Below the pieces are notes generated by a model. The model made no database searches. It was not told where the DNA came from and was given only the letters and a program-made list of their open reading frames with translations. Position numbers and translations under genes: made by a program. DNA of 64,000 nucleotides, from the NCBI RefSeq assembly GCF_002813455.1, contig NZ_PHHE01000001.1, positions 6,479,001 through 6,543,000 of the forward strand, in the 5' to 3' direction. The DNA is from Pseudomonas baetica (GTDB lineage Bacteria > Pseudomonadota > Gammaproteobacteria > Pseudomonadales > Pseudomonadaceae). Positions 1 through 9,095 of the stretch are shown here, piece after piece (positions within the stretch are counted from its first letter, which is position 1; each line of letters opens with the position of its first letter).

Positions 1-86
1 TTTTATCACGGCGTCACGGCGCTTGACCCGTACAGTCAGGCTGCGCTGTCGCGGTACAGCGGCTGCGAAGCTGATCAGTCCGTTTC

Positions 87-114
87 GAACTTTTTGCTCG
101 AAAGGAAACTCTGA
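87..114 (+). promoter_or_regulatory. Candidate AlgU (sigma-22/RpoE-type) promoter
   Basis: The sequence shows GAACTT (87-92), a 17-base spacer, then TCTGA (110-114). This is an exact match to the Pseudomonas AlgU consensus GAACTT-N16/17-TCTGA. It points toward the heme oxygenase start at 246 and would give a leader of roughly 125 bases. No other open gene lies between. The match is seen directly; use of the promoter is inference. Confidence 0.6.
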
Positions 115-245
115 AAAATCTGAGGGCGATGGTTTCGTCAGAAAAAACGATCCATACGGTCAGAAATGTCGTCTGCCGTGTATATTTCAGTCGACATTCA
201 ACTCACCCCGAATGGCCCCAGGTGGCCCCACCAAGAGCGATTTAC

Positions 246-860
246 ATGCACGCAAAGGCCCGTGAAATTTATGTGCCACCGGTGCTGCAAGATCTGCGAG
301 CCGGCACTGCCGAACTGCATATCGCACTGGAAAAACGCCTTCCTTTTTTTTCCGACACCCTTGATGCAAAAGCCTTTCAAAGGCTGATGCAGGCTTATTA
401 CGGTTTTTATCTGCCGCTGGAACGGGCCTTGCTCGACAGCGCGTGCGTCCCCGCCGATTTCGATCTGGCACCACGCCTCAAGACAGCCACCCTGCATAGC
501 GATCTGTTGGCGTTGGGCGTCACCCATTCTGCACTTGAACAATTGCCGTTCTGTGGTGATTTGCCGGTCATCGACTCCAGCGCCGCGTGCCTGGGTGTGT
601 TGTACGTACTCGAAGGCGCAACACTCGGTGGGCAGATCCTGCGGCGCGAAATCGCCGCGCGTCTGGGCCTGGAGGCCGATAACGGTGCGGCATTCCTCGA
701 TATCTACGGCGCCGCCACCGGACGGCGCTGGCGAGACTTCATCGAATACCTGGGCGCACGCCCACTGGATGCCGTTGCCCGCGCAGCCGTGGTCAACGCG
801 GCACACACCACATTCAGCTGTTTCGAGCGTTGGCTCGACCGCCGGGAGGTACTGGCATGA
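246..860 (+). CDS. bphO: Biliverdin-producing heme oxygenase (BphO-type)
   Basis: The 204-residue protein begins MHAKAREIYVPP; the reading frame is open further upstream, but this ATG fits the usual family length. It has the heme-oxygenase proximal-histidine region (TAELHIALEK) near residue 20 and the GxLYVLEGATLGG-like helix about two thirds along. Heme oxygenases open heme to biliverdin, CO and iron in the cytoplasm. The stop overlaps the start of the downstream phytochrome by 4 bases (ATGA), so the two are translationally coupled. The job is almost certainly to supply the biliverdin chromophore to BphP rather than to scavenge iron. Start choice is the main uncertainty. Confidence 0.9.
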   Translation: MHAKAREIYVPPVLQDLRAGTAELHIALEKRLPFFSDTLDAKAFQRLMQAYYGFYLPLERALLDSACVPADFDLAPRLKTATLHSDLLALGVTHSALEQLPFCGDLPVIDSSAACLGVLYVLEGATLGGQILRREIAARLGLEADNGAAFLDIYGAATGRRWRDFIEYLGARPLDAVARAAVVNAAHTTFSCFERWLDRREVLA

Positions 861-3094
861 ACCCGCAAGACCGAGAAGCGTTTGAAGAACTGCTGGCCAA
901 CTGTGCCGACGAGCCGATCCGCTTTCCCGGGGCGATTCAGCCCCACGGTGTGTTGCTGACCCTGAGCGAGCCGGCGCTGGACATCATCCAGGTCAGCGCC
1001 AACGTTGAAAACGTGTTGGCGCGTCCGGCCGAGGAACTGATCGGGCAACCGCTGCACCAGCTGCTCGGCGATGCCTATGCCGGGGCCGTGCGCGGGGCGC
1101 TTCAGCAACCGGCATTTGCCGACGCCGGGCCGCTGAATTTTCAGCTCAATGGCACCGCGTTCGACGCGCTGTTGCACCGTCATCAAGGCGTGTTGATTCT
1201 GGAACTGGAAATCCACGTCGAGAACTTCCAGCCGCGAAATGTCGCCGGTAACCAGACGCATCTGGGGCGCATGCTCCAGCGTCTGCAAGCGGCTACGTCG
1301 TTGCAGGCGCTGTACGATATCAGCGTCAAGGAAATCCAGGCCATGACCGGTTACGACCGGGTGCTGATCTACCGTTTCGAGGATGAAGGCCACGGTCAGG
1401 TCATCGCCGAAGCGTCCGATCCGTCGATGGAAGTGTTCAACGGCTTGTTCTTCCCGGCCTCCGACATTCCCGAACAGGCGCGTGAGCTGTACCGCACCAA
1501 CTGGTTGCGGATCATCCCCGATGCCGCCTACCAACCGGTGCCGCTGGTGCCGAAGCTGCGCCCCGACACCCAGACACCGCTGGATTTGAGCTTCGCGACC
1601 CTGCGCAGCGTCTCGCCGATTCACTGCCAGTACATGAAAAACATGGGCGTGCTGTCGTCAATGAGCATTTCCCTGCTCAAGGGCGACAAGCTCTGGGGCC
1701 TGATCAGTTGCGGCAACCGCCAGCCGTTGCACGTGCCGCACGAACTGCGTACCGCGTGCCAGACCATCGGCCAGGTATTGTCGCTGCAGATCAGTGCGCT
1801 GGAAGCGCTGGAGGTCAGCCGTCAGCGCGAGGAAAAAGTCGAGGCGCTGGCCTTGCTCAATCAGGCGATGATCGATTCGCCGCAGAACGTTTTCGACGGT
1901 TTGGCCAATCAGCCACAGGTCCTGATGGCGTTGGTCAATGCCGGTGGCATCGCGATCATTGAAGACAAACAGTTGCATCGCTATGGCAATTGCCCGGAGC
2001 CGGAAGAGGTCCGTGCGTTGCACAAGTGGCTGCAGGAAACCGGCGAGCCGGTGTTTGCCAGTCATCACCTGTCCAGCGTCTACCCACCGGCGGCGCACTA
2101 TCAGCAAGTGGCCAGTGGCGTGCTCGCCATGAGCCTGCCCAAACCGGTGGACAACGGTGTGCTGTGGTTCCGTCCCGAGGTGAAAGAAAACATCAACTGG
2201 AGTGGTGATCCGCGCAAGCCGCTGGCGCTGGAAAGCTCCGATGCCGGGCTTCGTTTGCGCCCGCGCACCTCGTTCGAAATCTGGAAGGTCGAGATGGCCG
2301 GGATCTCCACCAAGTGGAGCCACGGCGACTTGTTCGCGGCCAATGACCTGCGCCGCTCGGCAATGGAAAATGATCTGGCCCGTCAGGTGCGTCGCGAGCA
2401 GGAAGCAGTGCGCGCCCGCGATGAATTGGTCGCAGTGGTTTCCCATGATCTGCGCAACCCGATGACGGTCATCTCGATGCTCTGCGGCATGCTGCAAAAA
2501 GCCTTCAGCTCCGAAGGCCAGCACACCTCGCGGCGCATCTCTACGGCCATCGACACCATGCAACAGGCGGCCGGGCGCATGAACACGCTGCTGGAGGATT
2601 TGCTCGACACGTCGAAAATCGACGCCGGGCGCTACACCATCACGCCGCAGAAGCTCGACGTCACGCAGATGTTCGAAGAAGCGCAAGCGTTGCTCACACC
2701 GCTGGCTCAGGACAAAGACATCAGCATTTCCTTCGCGGCGGATCCCGATCTGCGTATCCACGCCGACCCTGAGCGACTGTTTCAGGTGCTGTCGAATCTG
2801 ATTGGTAACGCGATCAAGTTCACCCCGCGCCTGGGCACGGTCGGTGTGCAGGCCAAATCCATCGGTAACGACATTGTCTTTACCGTGCGTGACAGCGGCG
2901 AAGGAATCCCCAAAGCAAACCTGGCCCGCGTCTTCGACCGATACTGGACGGTGAAAGAAGGCAACCCCACCGGTACCGGCCTGGGTTTGTACATCAGCCA
3001 GGGTATTGTCGAGGCCCATGGCGGGCGGATCTTCGCCGAAAGCGAACCGGGACAGGGCAGTGAATTCCACTTTACGGTGCCGCGTCTGGACTGA
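857..3094 (+). CDS. bphP: Bacteriophytochrome sensor histidine kinase
   Basis: A 745-residue red/far-red photoreceptor. An N-terminal PAS domain carries the expected biliverdin-binding Cys16 in NCADEPIRFPGAIQPHG. A GAF domain (about 140-310) contains the PASDIP chromophore-pocket motif, and a PHY domain runs to about 500. The C-terminal kinase has the H-box histidine near residue 530 (SHDLRNP), N-box NLIGNAIKF, G1 DSGEGIP and G2 GTGLGLYIS. The start at 857 overlaps bphO by 4 bases; earlier in-frame codons lie inside bphO and are less likely. No response regulator follows, so the phosphorylation partner must be encoded elsewhere. Length is close to the P. aeruginosa homolog. All catalytic motifs look intact. 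Confidence 0.95.
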   Translation: MNPQDREAFEELLANCADEPIRFPGAIQPHGVLLTLSEPALDIIQVSANVENVLARPAEELIGQPLHQLLGDAYAGAVRGALQQPAFADAGPLNFQLNGTAFDALLHRHQGVLILELEIHVENFQPRNVAGNQTHLGRMLQRLQAATSLQALYDISVKEIQAMTGYDRVLIYRFEDEGHGQVIAEASDPSMEVFNGLFFPASDIPEQARELYRTNWLRIIPDAAYQPVPLVPKLRPDTQTPLDLSFATLRSVSPIHCQYMKNMGVLSSMSISLLKGDKLWGLISCGNRQPLHVPHELRTACQTIGQVLSLQISALEALEVSRQREEKVEALALLNQAMIDSPQNVFDGLANQPQVLMALVNAGGIAIIEDKQLHRYGNCPEPEEVRALHKWLQETGEPVFASHHLSSVYPPAAHYQQVASGVLAMSLPKPVDNGVLWFRPEVKENINWSGDPRKPLALESSDAGLRLRPRTSFEIWKVEMAGISTKWSHGDLFAANDLRRSAMENDLARQVRREQEAVRARDELVAVVSHDLRNPMTVISMLCGMLQKAFSSEGQHTSRRISTAIDTMQQAAGRMNTLLEDLLDTSKIDAGRYTITPQKLDVTQMFEEAQALLTPLAQDKDISISFAADPDLRIHADPERLFQVLSNLIGNAIKFTPRLGTVGVQAKSIGNDIVFTVRDSGEGIPKANLARVFDRYWTVKEGNPTGTGLGLYISQGIVEAHGGRIFAESEPGQGSEFHFTVPRLD

Positions 3095-3136
3095 ACGCGC
3101 CGCGCACCGCGCAACGCCCTCCAAACGCAAAAAAAC

Positions 3137-3220
3137 TGTAGGAGCTGCCGCAGGCTGCGATCTTTTGATCTTGTTTTTAAAACAAAAATCAAAAGATCGC
3201 AGCCTGCGGCAGCTCCTACA
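3137..3220. repeat. REPIN, GTAGGAGCTGCCGC type
   Basis: Two inverted REP sequences with a short AT-rich centre form a nearly perfect 84-base palindrome, beginning TGTAGGAGCTGCCGC and ending with its complement. It lies between bphP and the LysE gene. It is the same REP type that was split by the IS110-family element at 30469-31906, so it serves as the intact reference for that insertion. Confidence 0.9.
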
Positions 3221-3316
3221 CAAAGTGTGTTGTTGGCAGGGTGATTTTCTTCAATACCGGGGACGGGCGGCTGGTTACGGTGGGCACCTTGTTCCTCGTG
3301 TTGAAGCAGGTGTGCG

Positions 3317-3904
3317 ATGAGTTTGATTATCTCGATGGCGGCGTTTGCCCTGGCGGCGTCCATTACCCCCGGCCCGGTCAATATCGTGGCGTTGAGTTCG
3401 GGCGCACAGTTCGGCTTTCGCGCCAGTCAGCGGCATGTCGCCGGGGCCACCTTAGGCTTTGTTCTGTTGCTGGTGCTGATGGGCCTGGGCCTGCATGAAG
3501 TGCTCACACTGTGGCCGTTCATGACCCGCGTGGTGCAACTGGCCGGCGTGGCGTTTCTGTTGTTCATGGCCTGGAAACTGGCGACTGACGACGGGCAGCT
3601 CAATGCTGGCGACACGGGGCGGGCGCCCTCGATGCTCTACGGCGCGATCATGCAGTGGCTCAACCCGAAAGCCTGGCTGGCCTGCGTGGCTGGCATGGGC
3701 GCGTTTGTCGCTGATGGCGAGGCGCGACTGGTCTGGCAGTTTGCCGCGGTGTATCTGGTGATTTGCTATGTGTCAGTGGCCTGCTGGGCGTATGCCGGGA
3801 CATTTTTGCGCGGATGGTTGGCCAATCCGGCGGGGATGCGTTTGTTCAATCGTGTTATGGCGGGGTTATTGGCCGTGAGTGCGGGGTATTTGTTGTTGCC
3901 TTGA
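3317..3904 (+). CDS. LysE/RhtB-family amino acid exporter
   Basis: A 195-residue, very hydrophobic protein with about six predicted membrane segments. It begins MSLIISMAAFALAASITPGP, where the ITPGPVN motif near residue 20 is typical of the LysE/RhtB translocators. These proteins export amino acids or related metabolites across the inner membrane. The substrate cannot be read from sequence. The start has a weak GCAGG ribosome site 7 bases upstream. It stands alone between a REPIN and the YVTN gene. Confidence 0.85.
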   Translation: MSLIISMAAFALAASITPGPVNIVALSSGAQFGFRASQRHVAGATLGFVLLLVLMGLGLHEVLTLWPFMTRVVQLAGVAFLLFMAWKLATDDGQLNAGDTGRAPSMLYGAIMQWLNPKAWLACVAGMGAFVADGEARLVWQFAAVYLVICYVSVACWAYAGTFLRGWLANPAGMRLFNRVMAGLLAVSAGYLLLP

Positions 3905-3956
3905 GCGCCTCTCTGCGCTTTCGGAGTGCCGTGACCGCTCATCTGAAAGACGTGCT

Positions 3957-3976
3957 ACCTGTCAGATATGACAGTA
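3957..3976. promoter_or_regulatory. Lux-box-like palindrome upstream of the YVTN gene
   Basis: CTGTCAGATATGACAG (3959-3974) is an interrupted dyad, with further symmetry outside it (GCTAC on the left, GTAGC on the right). It has the CT-N12-AG form of LuxR-type boxes. It lies about 70 bases before the start at 4046. A near-identical core recurs at 51965-51982. The binding protein is not known. Confidence 0.45.
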
Positions 3977-4045
3977 GCCGTCTGGCTCCTTTGCGCGTGT
4001 GATGTGGGTTGTCAAAAAAACCGACACGGTTTCCAAGGAGAGAAC

Positions 4046-6070
4046 ATGACAATTACCCTGCTCAACTCAACGCAAGCCGATGAGGCGCTCGCACTCTCCC
4101 CCATGTTCATCCCCGGCTGGCAAGCTTCAGTGCAGCCGCCGGGCACGGCCCATGGCGGTATTCCCCAGGCAATTTATCAGCTGCCAGAAGGCCTGTTGGT
4201 GGTGATCGACCCGGCTCGGACGTTGTCCACCGCCATGGCCGCCTACGATGTCGTCGAGATGTGGGTCAACGGCAAACCGACGTCCATCGTCAAGATCATC
4301 AATCCGGGCGAAGAGAACGACCGTTTTGCGATGCGGTTGGCTGTCGGCTGGCTATTGAACGGCATCAATCAGCTGTTTTACCGGGTGAGCCGTCTTGGAG
4401 GAAATTTCGAGGATTCCCGACCGATACTGGACGTGCTGTATCACGATCCGGCGCCCGGTTATCCCGCGCCATCCGGTATCACTGTCATTCACCCTGTCAG
4501 CGTTGGCCCGGTGGAAGCGGCGAAAGGGGTAGAAATTACCGTGAACGTCAGTTTTGTGCGTGCTTTTGACGAGATTGTCTTGACCATTGGAACCTGGAGA
4601 CGACCGATTACCGTCACAGATCCTACCCAGCCGATCACGTTCATGCTGACCACCGCCGATTTCCAGCAGATCGGCGATAACCAACGGATGCCGATCAGTG
4701 CCAGGGTGATCGATCAATTGAGCAACAGCAACGCCTCAGCGACGACCTACATGAATATCCATGTCAGCCAGTCGCCGGGTGTGGTGGCATTTCTCAATGG
4801 ACCCTACAGCGTTGTTGCCGGAGGCGAGGTCAAGGAGATTGACCTAAGCCTGACCGAGGCAGGGCGGCCGAGTGCCGGATTGATCTCACTCACCTTGCCT
4901 GAGGGGGCGGAGTATCCGGACGGGGAAGGGGGGACTCGCAGTTTTCCTGTCGGCGCGGACGGCAGAGTGACGGTCAGCGGTGTGCGTGCAGGAAATACAC
5001 CGGGGGTATTTTCACTAACGGCCAGTAGTGGCGGCGGCACCGCCAGCGCGGTGCTGACCATCACCGAACAGATGCCGGTCGGACCAATCGCACTTGATCC
5101 CGTACCAACCGGCATCACGCTCAGTCCGGACAATACATTGGCTTTTGTCACTGGCGCGGGATCGGTGCAGATAATCGATACGTCCACTTCCCAGCGGATC
5201 AAGAAGATTGATCTACCGCAATTGAGTGTCTCGTGGGAGATTGCCGTTAATGGCGATGCATCGCGTGTTTTTGCCTGTAACGGGAATAATGCGGTGATGG
5301 TCATTGATATCGCCACTTCGAGCATGATCGCCAACATTCCGGTAGCGGGGCACCCTATCGGCATAGTCATGAGCAAGAATGGGTTACAGGCCTTTGTCAG
5401 TACCTGGGGCGGCAACAGCGTTGGGGTTATCGACGTTGTGAATTCACGGGCGGTCAAAACCATTCCGGTCGGATCGCACCCCAGAGGCATTGCCTTGTCT
5501 CCGGATGGACGGTGGGTCTATGTCGCCAATAACAATAATTTCAGCGGTGTGGCTGGTTCCTCGATTTCCATCATCAGTACATTGACTTTATCGGTTGTCA
5601 GAACCGTGCCGATGCCTTTAGAGGCCTATGGTGTCGATATCAGTCCTGATGGCAAAAGCTTTTACGTCTGTGGCAGGAACCAGGCTACTGAAGGTTTTGT
5701 ACTGCAGTACGATACGCAGACATTCGTACAGATCAGGGCCATAAGAGTGATTGGTTTGCCAAGGGGTATTGTCCTGGACCCCTCCGGTACGCAGGCTTAT
5801 TGCTGCGACAGAGATACCAATACGGTATCGACGATTGATACGGCATCAGGGCAAGTCATTGCGACGACTACGGTGGGCCAAGGGCCTTTGGAAATTGCGA
5901 TTAGCAAGGACGGCAAACTGGGTTACGTTACGTGTTACTACGACAACACGGTGTGGGTTTTCTCGCTGATGTCCGGTGCATCCGGACTGGGCACAACCGG
6001 TGCAATGTTTTCGGGTTTCGCGGTCAGCAGTCCACAAACGCGCGAGCCAATCCCGGGTGATGCTTACTGA
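4046..6070 (+). CDS. YVTN beta-propeller repeat protein with Ig-like N-terminal part
   Basis: A 674-residue protein. The first 330 residues are beta-rich, with Ig-like stretches and no recognised enzyme motif. From about residue 345 to the end there are successive propeller blades of the YVTN type (for example GHPIGIVMSKNG, GSHPRGIALSPDGRWVYVANN and GQGPLEIAISKDG). I chose the ATG at 4046 because AAGGAG lies 5 bases before it; the frame is open to about 3968. There is no obvious signal peptide. GC is visibly lower than in neighbouring core genes, suggesting acquisition. Such propellers usually mediate binding or surface interactions; the function here is unknown. A lux-box-like dyad precedes the gene. 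Confidence 0.75.
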   Translation: MTITLLNSTQADEALALSPMFIPGWQASVQPPGTAHGGIPQAIYQLPEGLLVVIDPARTLSTAMAAYDVVEMWVNGKPTSIVKIINPGEENDRFAMRLAVGWLLNGINQLFYRVSRLGGNFEDSRPILDVLYHDPAPGYPAPSGITVIHPVSVGPVEAAKGVEITVNVSFVRAFDEIVLTIGTWRRPITVTDPTQPITFMLTTADFQQIGDNQRMPISARVIDQLSNSNASATTYMNIHVSQSPGVVAFLNGPYSVVAGGEVKEIDLSLTEAGRPSAGLISLTLPEGAEYPDGEGGTRSFPVGADGRVTVSGVRAGNTPGVFSLTASSGGGTASAVLTITEQMPVGPIALDPVPTGITLSPDNTLAFVTGAGSVQIIDTSTSQRIKKIDLPQLSVSWEIAVNGDASRVFACNGNNAVMVIDIATSSMIANIPVAGHPIGIVMSKNGLQAFVSTWGGNSVGVIDVVNSRAVKTIPVGSHPRGIALSPDGRWVYVANNNNFSGVAGSSISIISTLTLSVVRTVPMPLEAYGVDISPDGKSFYVCGRNQATEGFVLQYDTQTFVQIRAIRVIGLPRGIVLDPSGTQAYCCDRDTNTVSTIDTASGQVIATTTVGQGPLEIAISKDGKLGYVTCYYDNTVWVFSLMSGASGLGTTGAMFSGFAVSSPQTREPIPGDAY

Positions 6071-6112
6071 ACGAAGACGCCAAAGGGCTGTGGCTGATTC
6101 TGGCGTAGACAC

Positions 6113-6955
6113 TTATCCCCGATACTGCCCCGGCGTCGCCGCCAGATGCTGTTTGAACGCCCGTTGAAAATGCGCCTGATCGGCAAACCCGGCTTCCAGC
6201 GCTACATCGGCAATCAGTCTGCCCCGGCGCAAACCCTCGCGGGCGTACTGAATACGCTGGTTGACCACAAAGGCGTGCGGCGTCATCCCGTAATGCTGTT
6301 TGAAGGCGCGGATCAGATAGGACGGTGACAACTGCGCCGCGCTGCAAATGTCATCGAGGCTCAGCAGGTCCGTGCAGTGTTCACGGATGAAATCGGCGGC
6401 GCGTTCAAGCTTGAAATTAGGCTCGCGCAATGGCTGTTCTGCCGGGTTCAGGCGCAACTGCAGCTCGGTGAAAAACTCCACCGCCGCGCTCTGTTTGCGC
6501 AAGACATCCTGCTGGTTATCGACCAGTACCTCATACAACCCGTTGAGATCACGGAACAGCCCGGCGTCGTCGAGATGGGTGGTCGCGAAACGCCGGAACT
6601 CAAGCTCGGCGGCAAACCCCAGTTGATGCTGCAAGTCCGTCAACCACGGTGTCTCGACGTACAGCATCACGTACGACCATGGCTGATCATCGATCGGATT
6701 GCACGCATGCACGTCGCCGGGATACATCAGCACCACGGTGCCCGCCGCGACTTCGAACTGGGTCTGTTCATGCACATACGTGCTGCGCCCGGCAGTGATC
6801 GCACCGATGGAAAAATGCGCGTGAGAATGCCGCGCATAGCAAACCTCGCGGCCATCGGCGATGGCCCGCGCCTCGATAAAGGGCAGGGCTTCGTCGCGCC
6901 AGAAACGCGGGGCTTTTTCAGGGTTTTTCGCGGCAGCGTGTTTCATCAACGTCAT
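6113..6955 (-). CDS. AraC-family transcriptional regulator with cupin sensor domain
   Basis: About 280 residues. The N-terminal half is a cupin-like ligand-binding domain (HSHAHFSIGAITAG ... VVLMYPGDVHACNP). The C-terminal 100 residues hold the two helix-turn-helix motifs of the AraC family (LDDICSAAQLSPSYLIRAFKQHYG and ADVALEAGFADQAHFQRAFKQ). The start at 6955 (MTLMKHAAAK) is preferred; 6946 is an alternative. It lies 26 bases downstream of the VOC gene on the same strand, so the two are probably co-transcribed. The effector and targets are unknown. This class often controls a neighbouring exporter, and the LysE gene about 2.2 kb away is a weak candidate target. Confidence 0.85.
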   Translation of the reverse strand: MTLMKHAAAKNPEKAPRFWRDEALPFIEARAIADGREVCYARHSHAHFSIGAITAGRSTYVHEQTQFEVAAGTVVLMYPGDVHACNPIDDQPWSYVMLYVETPWLTDLQHQLGFAAELEFRRFATTHLDDAGLFRDLNGLYEVLVDNQQDVLRKQSAAVEFFTELQLRLNPAEQPLREPNFKLERAADFIREHCTDLLSLDDICSAAQLSPSYLIRAFKQHYGMTPHAFVVNQRIQYAREGLRRGRLIADVALEAGFADQAHFQRAFKQHLAATPGQYRG

Positions 6956-6981
6956 TCCCGGCAGGCCAGCACCCGAGTGTA

Positions 6982-7485
6982 TTAGCTCTGGCCGGCAAAG
7001 GCCCGCTCGAGTTCGGCGATGTCGAGTTTTTTCATGCTGAACATGGCCTGCATGGCCCGCTGCGACTTGCTGGTGTCTGGGTCCAGCATCATGTGCATGA
7101 AGGCCACCGGCACGATCTGCCATGACACGCCGAACTTGTCCTTGAGCCAGCCGCATTGCTGGGCTTCTACCGGCCCACCAGCGCTGAGGTTGCCCCAGAA
7201 ATGGTCGACTTCTTCCTGATTCTGGCAATTGACCTGAAACGATATCGCTTCACTGAACTTGAACACTGGCCCGCCGTTAAGGCCGGTAAAGGTTTGGCCA
7301 TCGAGTTCGAAACTCACGGTCATCACCGCACCTTCCGGCTGCCCGTGAAATTCCTGGCCGACCTTGCTGTAGTGGGTCAGGCCGGTGATTTTCGAATGGT
7401 CGAAGATCGAGCAGTAGAACTTCGCCGCAGCCTCGGCCTGATCGTCGAACCACAGGCACGGTGTGAGTTTCTGAAAACGTTGCAT
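6982..7485 (-). CDS. VOC-superfamily (PhnB-like) protein
   Basis: A 167-residue protein with the PhnB-type glyoxalase/bleomycin-resistance fold (vicinal oxygen chelate). It begins MQRFQKLTPCLWFDDQAEAAAKFY and ends with the FSMKKLDIAELERAF signature common in 3-demethylubiquinone-9 3-methyltransferase-like family members. The start at 7485 has GAGG nine bases upstream; 7494 would leave no spacing for a ribosome site. No enzymatic activity is established for most of these proteins. It is the first gene of a likely pair with the AraC regulator. Confidence 0.8.
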   Translation of the reverse strand: MQRFQKLTPCLWFDDQAEAAAKFYCSIFDHSKITGLTHYSKVGQEFHGQPEGAVMTVSFELDGQTFTGLNGGPVFKFSEAISFQVNCQNQEEVDHFWGNLSAGGPVEAQQCGWLKDKFGVSWQIVPVAFMHMMLDPDTSKSQRAMQAMFSMKKLDIAELERAFAGQS

Positions 7486-7622
7486 GGCAGTCATCCTCGG
7501 CAGGTTAGACACGCTGGATTAACAGCGTAGTCAGTCTGTGGTCGGCTGGCGGTGCCGTAGATCGCCAAGTCGGCGCCTGTCAGTAACGTATAGCCTGGCA
7601 ATCCTGCAAACACCCTGAACCC

Positions 7623-7712
7623 TGTGGGAGCTGGCTTGCCAGCGATGAGGCCGTCACGCTCGGCATCAAGGGTGTCTGACCCAATGCCATCGCTGGCAAG
7701 CCAGCTCCCACA
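7623..7712. repeat. REPIN, GTGGGAGCTGGCTTGCCAGCG type
   Basis: Two inverted REP sequences (TGTGGGAGCTGGCTTGCCAG at the left, its complement at the right) surround a 40-base centre. It lies between the VOC gene and the methyltransferase gene, which are both on the minus strand. Confidence 0.9.
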
Positions 7713-7733
7713 AAAATCGCCGCGTGACTGAAG

Positions 7734-8402
7734 CTAGCGCCGCTCAGCCTGCATCAGCAAAGACTGCGGCACAGGGCTTTGCGGATGCTGTGGCTCTTGC
7801 AATCCGGCCAGTTGAAAACCGGCCATGTCCAGCGCATTGAGCCAGCTCGACAGGGTGCGGAAGTACCACGGCATCGGCTGCCACTGGCCCTTGAACCCGG
7901 CGAAAGTCTCCTCACGCCAACCATCCTGATAATCACCCGCCGCGACGGCCCACGGGTGCAACGTCTGGATCACCAGTGCGCCACCGGGCACCAGCAACGC
8001 GTTCATGGCCGCGAGCAAGGGGATGATGTCCTGATGCAATAAGGAGAAATTCGCGCAGATCAGGTCGTAGTCGCGACCGATGTCTGCCGTCGCCTCGACC
8101 AGCGCCTCATAACTGGCGACATGCACCTGCGATGCACCGGGCAAACGCGCCGCCTCAACCAGCGTCGCATCGCCATCCACGCCCGTGGCGTCAATGCCCC
8201 GATCCGCCAGTGCCCGCAACAGCCAGCCTTCGCCACAACCCAGGTCGAGCACCCGCTGTGGTTGCCGGCCCATGATCGCCAGCAGAATCGCCTGATCGGT
8301 GACCTGCTGACGGCTTTCGATGGCGCCGATGCGGATCACGTCGATCCAGGCGTGGGCGTTGTCGTGCCAGCTCTGCAGCAGGGTGATTTCGGGGGAGGGC
8401 AT
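7734..8402 (-). CDS. Class I SAM-dependent methyltransferase
   Basis: A 222-residue protein beginning MPSPEITLLQSWHDNAHAWIDVI. Motif I, VLDLGCGEGWLLRALADRG, is clear around residues 55-75, followed by the acidic GVDGD of strand 2 and ANFSLLH of motif IV, as expected for a Rossmann-fold methyltransferase. The substrate cannot be predicted. The start is uncertain: no good ribosome site precedes 8402, and an in-frame ATG at 8477 would add 25 residues. It lies just downstream of the DUF6124 gene on the same strand. Confidence 0.8.
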   Translation of the reverse strand: MPSPEITLLQSWHDNAHAWIDVIRIGAIESRQQVTDQAILLAIMGRQPQRVLDLGCGEGWLLRALADRGIDATGVDGDATLVEAARLPGASQVHVASYEALVEATADIGRDYDLICANFSLLHQDIIPLLAAMNALLVPGGALVIQTLHPWAVAAGDYQDGWREETFAGFKGQWQPMPWYFRTLSSWLNALDMAGFQLAGLQEPQHPQSPVPQSLLMQAERR

Positions 8403-8516
8403 GTTGGTGTCCGGACAGTTGAGTGGAGGATGCCGTTTGCAAAAATTCAGTATGGACGCCGGACTCAAGATCGCCATGCAGGATGCACTGACCCTGCATG
8501 GCGATCCGTCGTGTAT

Positions 8517-8882
8517 CTACTTCGGCACGCGCAGCTTATCCAGCAATCGATTGACCAACAGCTCGTTGAGCATGATCACCTGTTGCAGCGCCAGCAGCGG
8601 TTTACGCTCCGGGCCACCCACCGAGTTGGCGATATTGCCGGCCATGGCATGGGCGTATGACAGCGATTCACAGGCTTCGACCAGCAGGGTTTCGTCATCC
8701 AGCGTGGGGTCGACGAGGAACACAGGGCGAAACTTGGGCGATGCTGGAGGAGCTGCCAGGTCTTCGGGCTTGAGATAGTAGTCGAGGGCGCGATCGGTGG
8801 CTTCTTTGACCTTTTGCGGGTCAAGCGCGGGGTCGTGGGGGATGGGATCGGTGTGTGGTGGGTTAGGCGTGATTTTGAACAT
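8517..8882 (-). CDS. DUF6124 family protein
   Basis: A 121-residue protein starting MFKITPNPPHTDP, a beginning typical of a very common Pseudomonas family (DUF6124, formerly grouped with DUF3077-like proteins). It includes the conserved ALDYYL and the helical C-terminal segment rich in E, L and N. Function is unknown. What is unusual is its leader: the 150-200 bases before the start are strongly structured (separate entry), suggesting control at RNA level. Confidence 0.8.
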   Translation of the reverse strand: MFKITPNPPHTDPIPHDPALDPQKVKEATDRALDYYLKPEDLAAPPASPKFRPVFLVDPTLDDETLLVEACESLSYAHAMAGNIANSVGGPERKPLLALQQVIMLNELLVNRLLDKLRVPK

Positions 8883-8889
8883 AGATAAA

Positions 8890-9095
8890 GCTCCAATTTA
8901 AAAAATGGGAGCCATCACCCTCGCTACCAAACGGCGGGTGGCGGCCATGCGCGGGTTGGTAGACCGGTTAAATCGGGAAACCCGGCGCTCACAGAGGAGC
9001 CCCACGCATGCCCACCATACAAAGCTATACCTTAAATAAGAGACAGCATCGAAGGTGTCGCAACAACGACAATTTAAAGCGGGCTACCAAACCCG
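8890..9095 (-). ncRNA. Structured leader / possible c4-like antisense RNA upstream of DUF6124
   Basis: Read on the minus strand, TTTGGTAG occurs at 9091-9084 and again at 8931-8924, and the complementary CTACCAAC lies between them at 8962-8955. The middle element can therefore pair with either flank. A CGGG-TTT-CCCG hairpin and a CCGG...CCGG pairing lie just upstream of the middle element, and GGCTCC/GGAGC elements flank the last part before the DUF6124 start. At 9081-9139 a longer hairpin closes around an internal ATCACTG...CAGTGAC stem. The layout recalls the phage P1/P7 c4 antisense RNA, but that resemblance is from memory. Minus-strand frames through 9074-9388 are not supported as genes. 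Confidence 0.4.
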
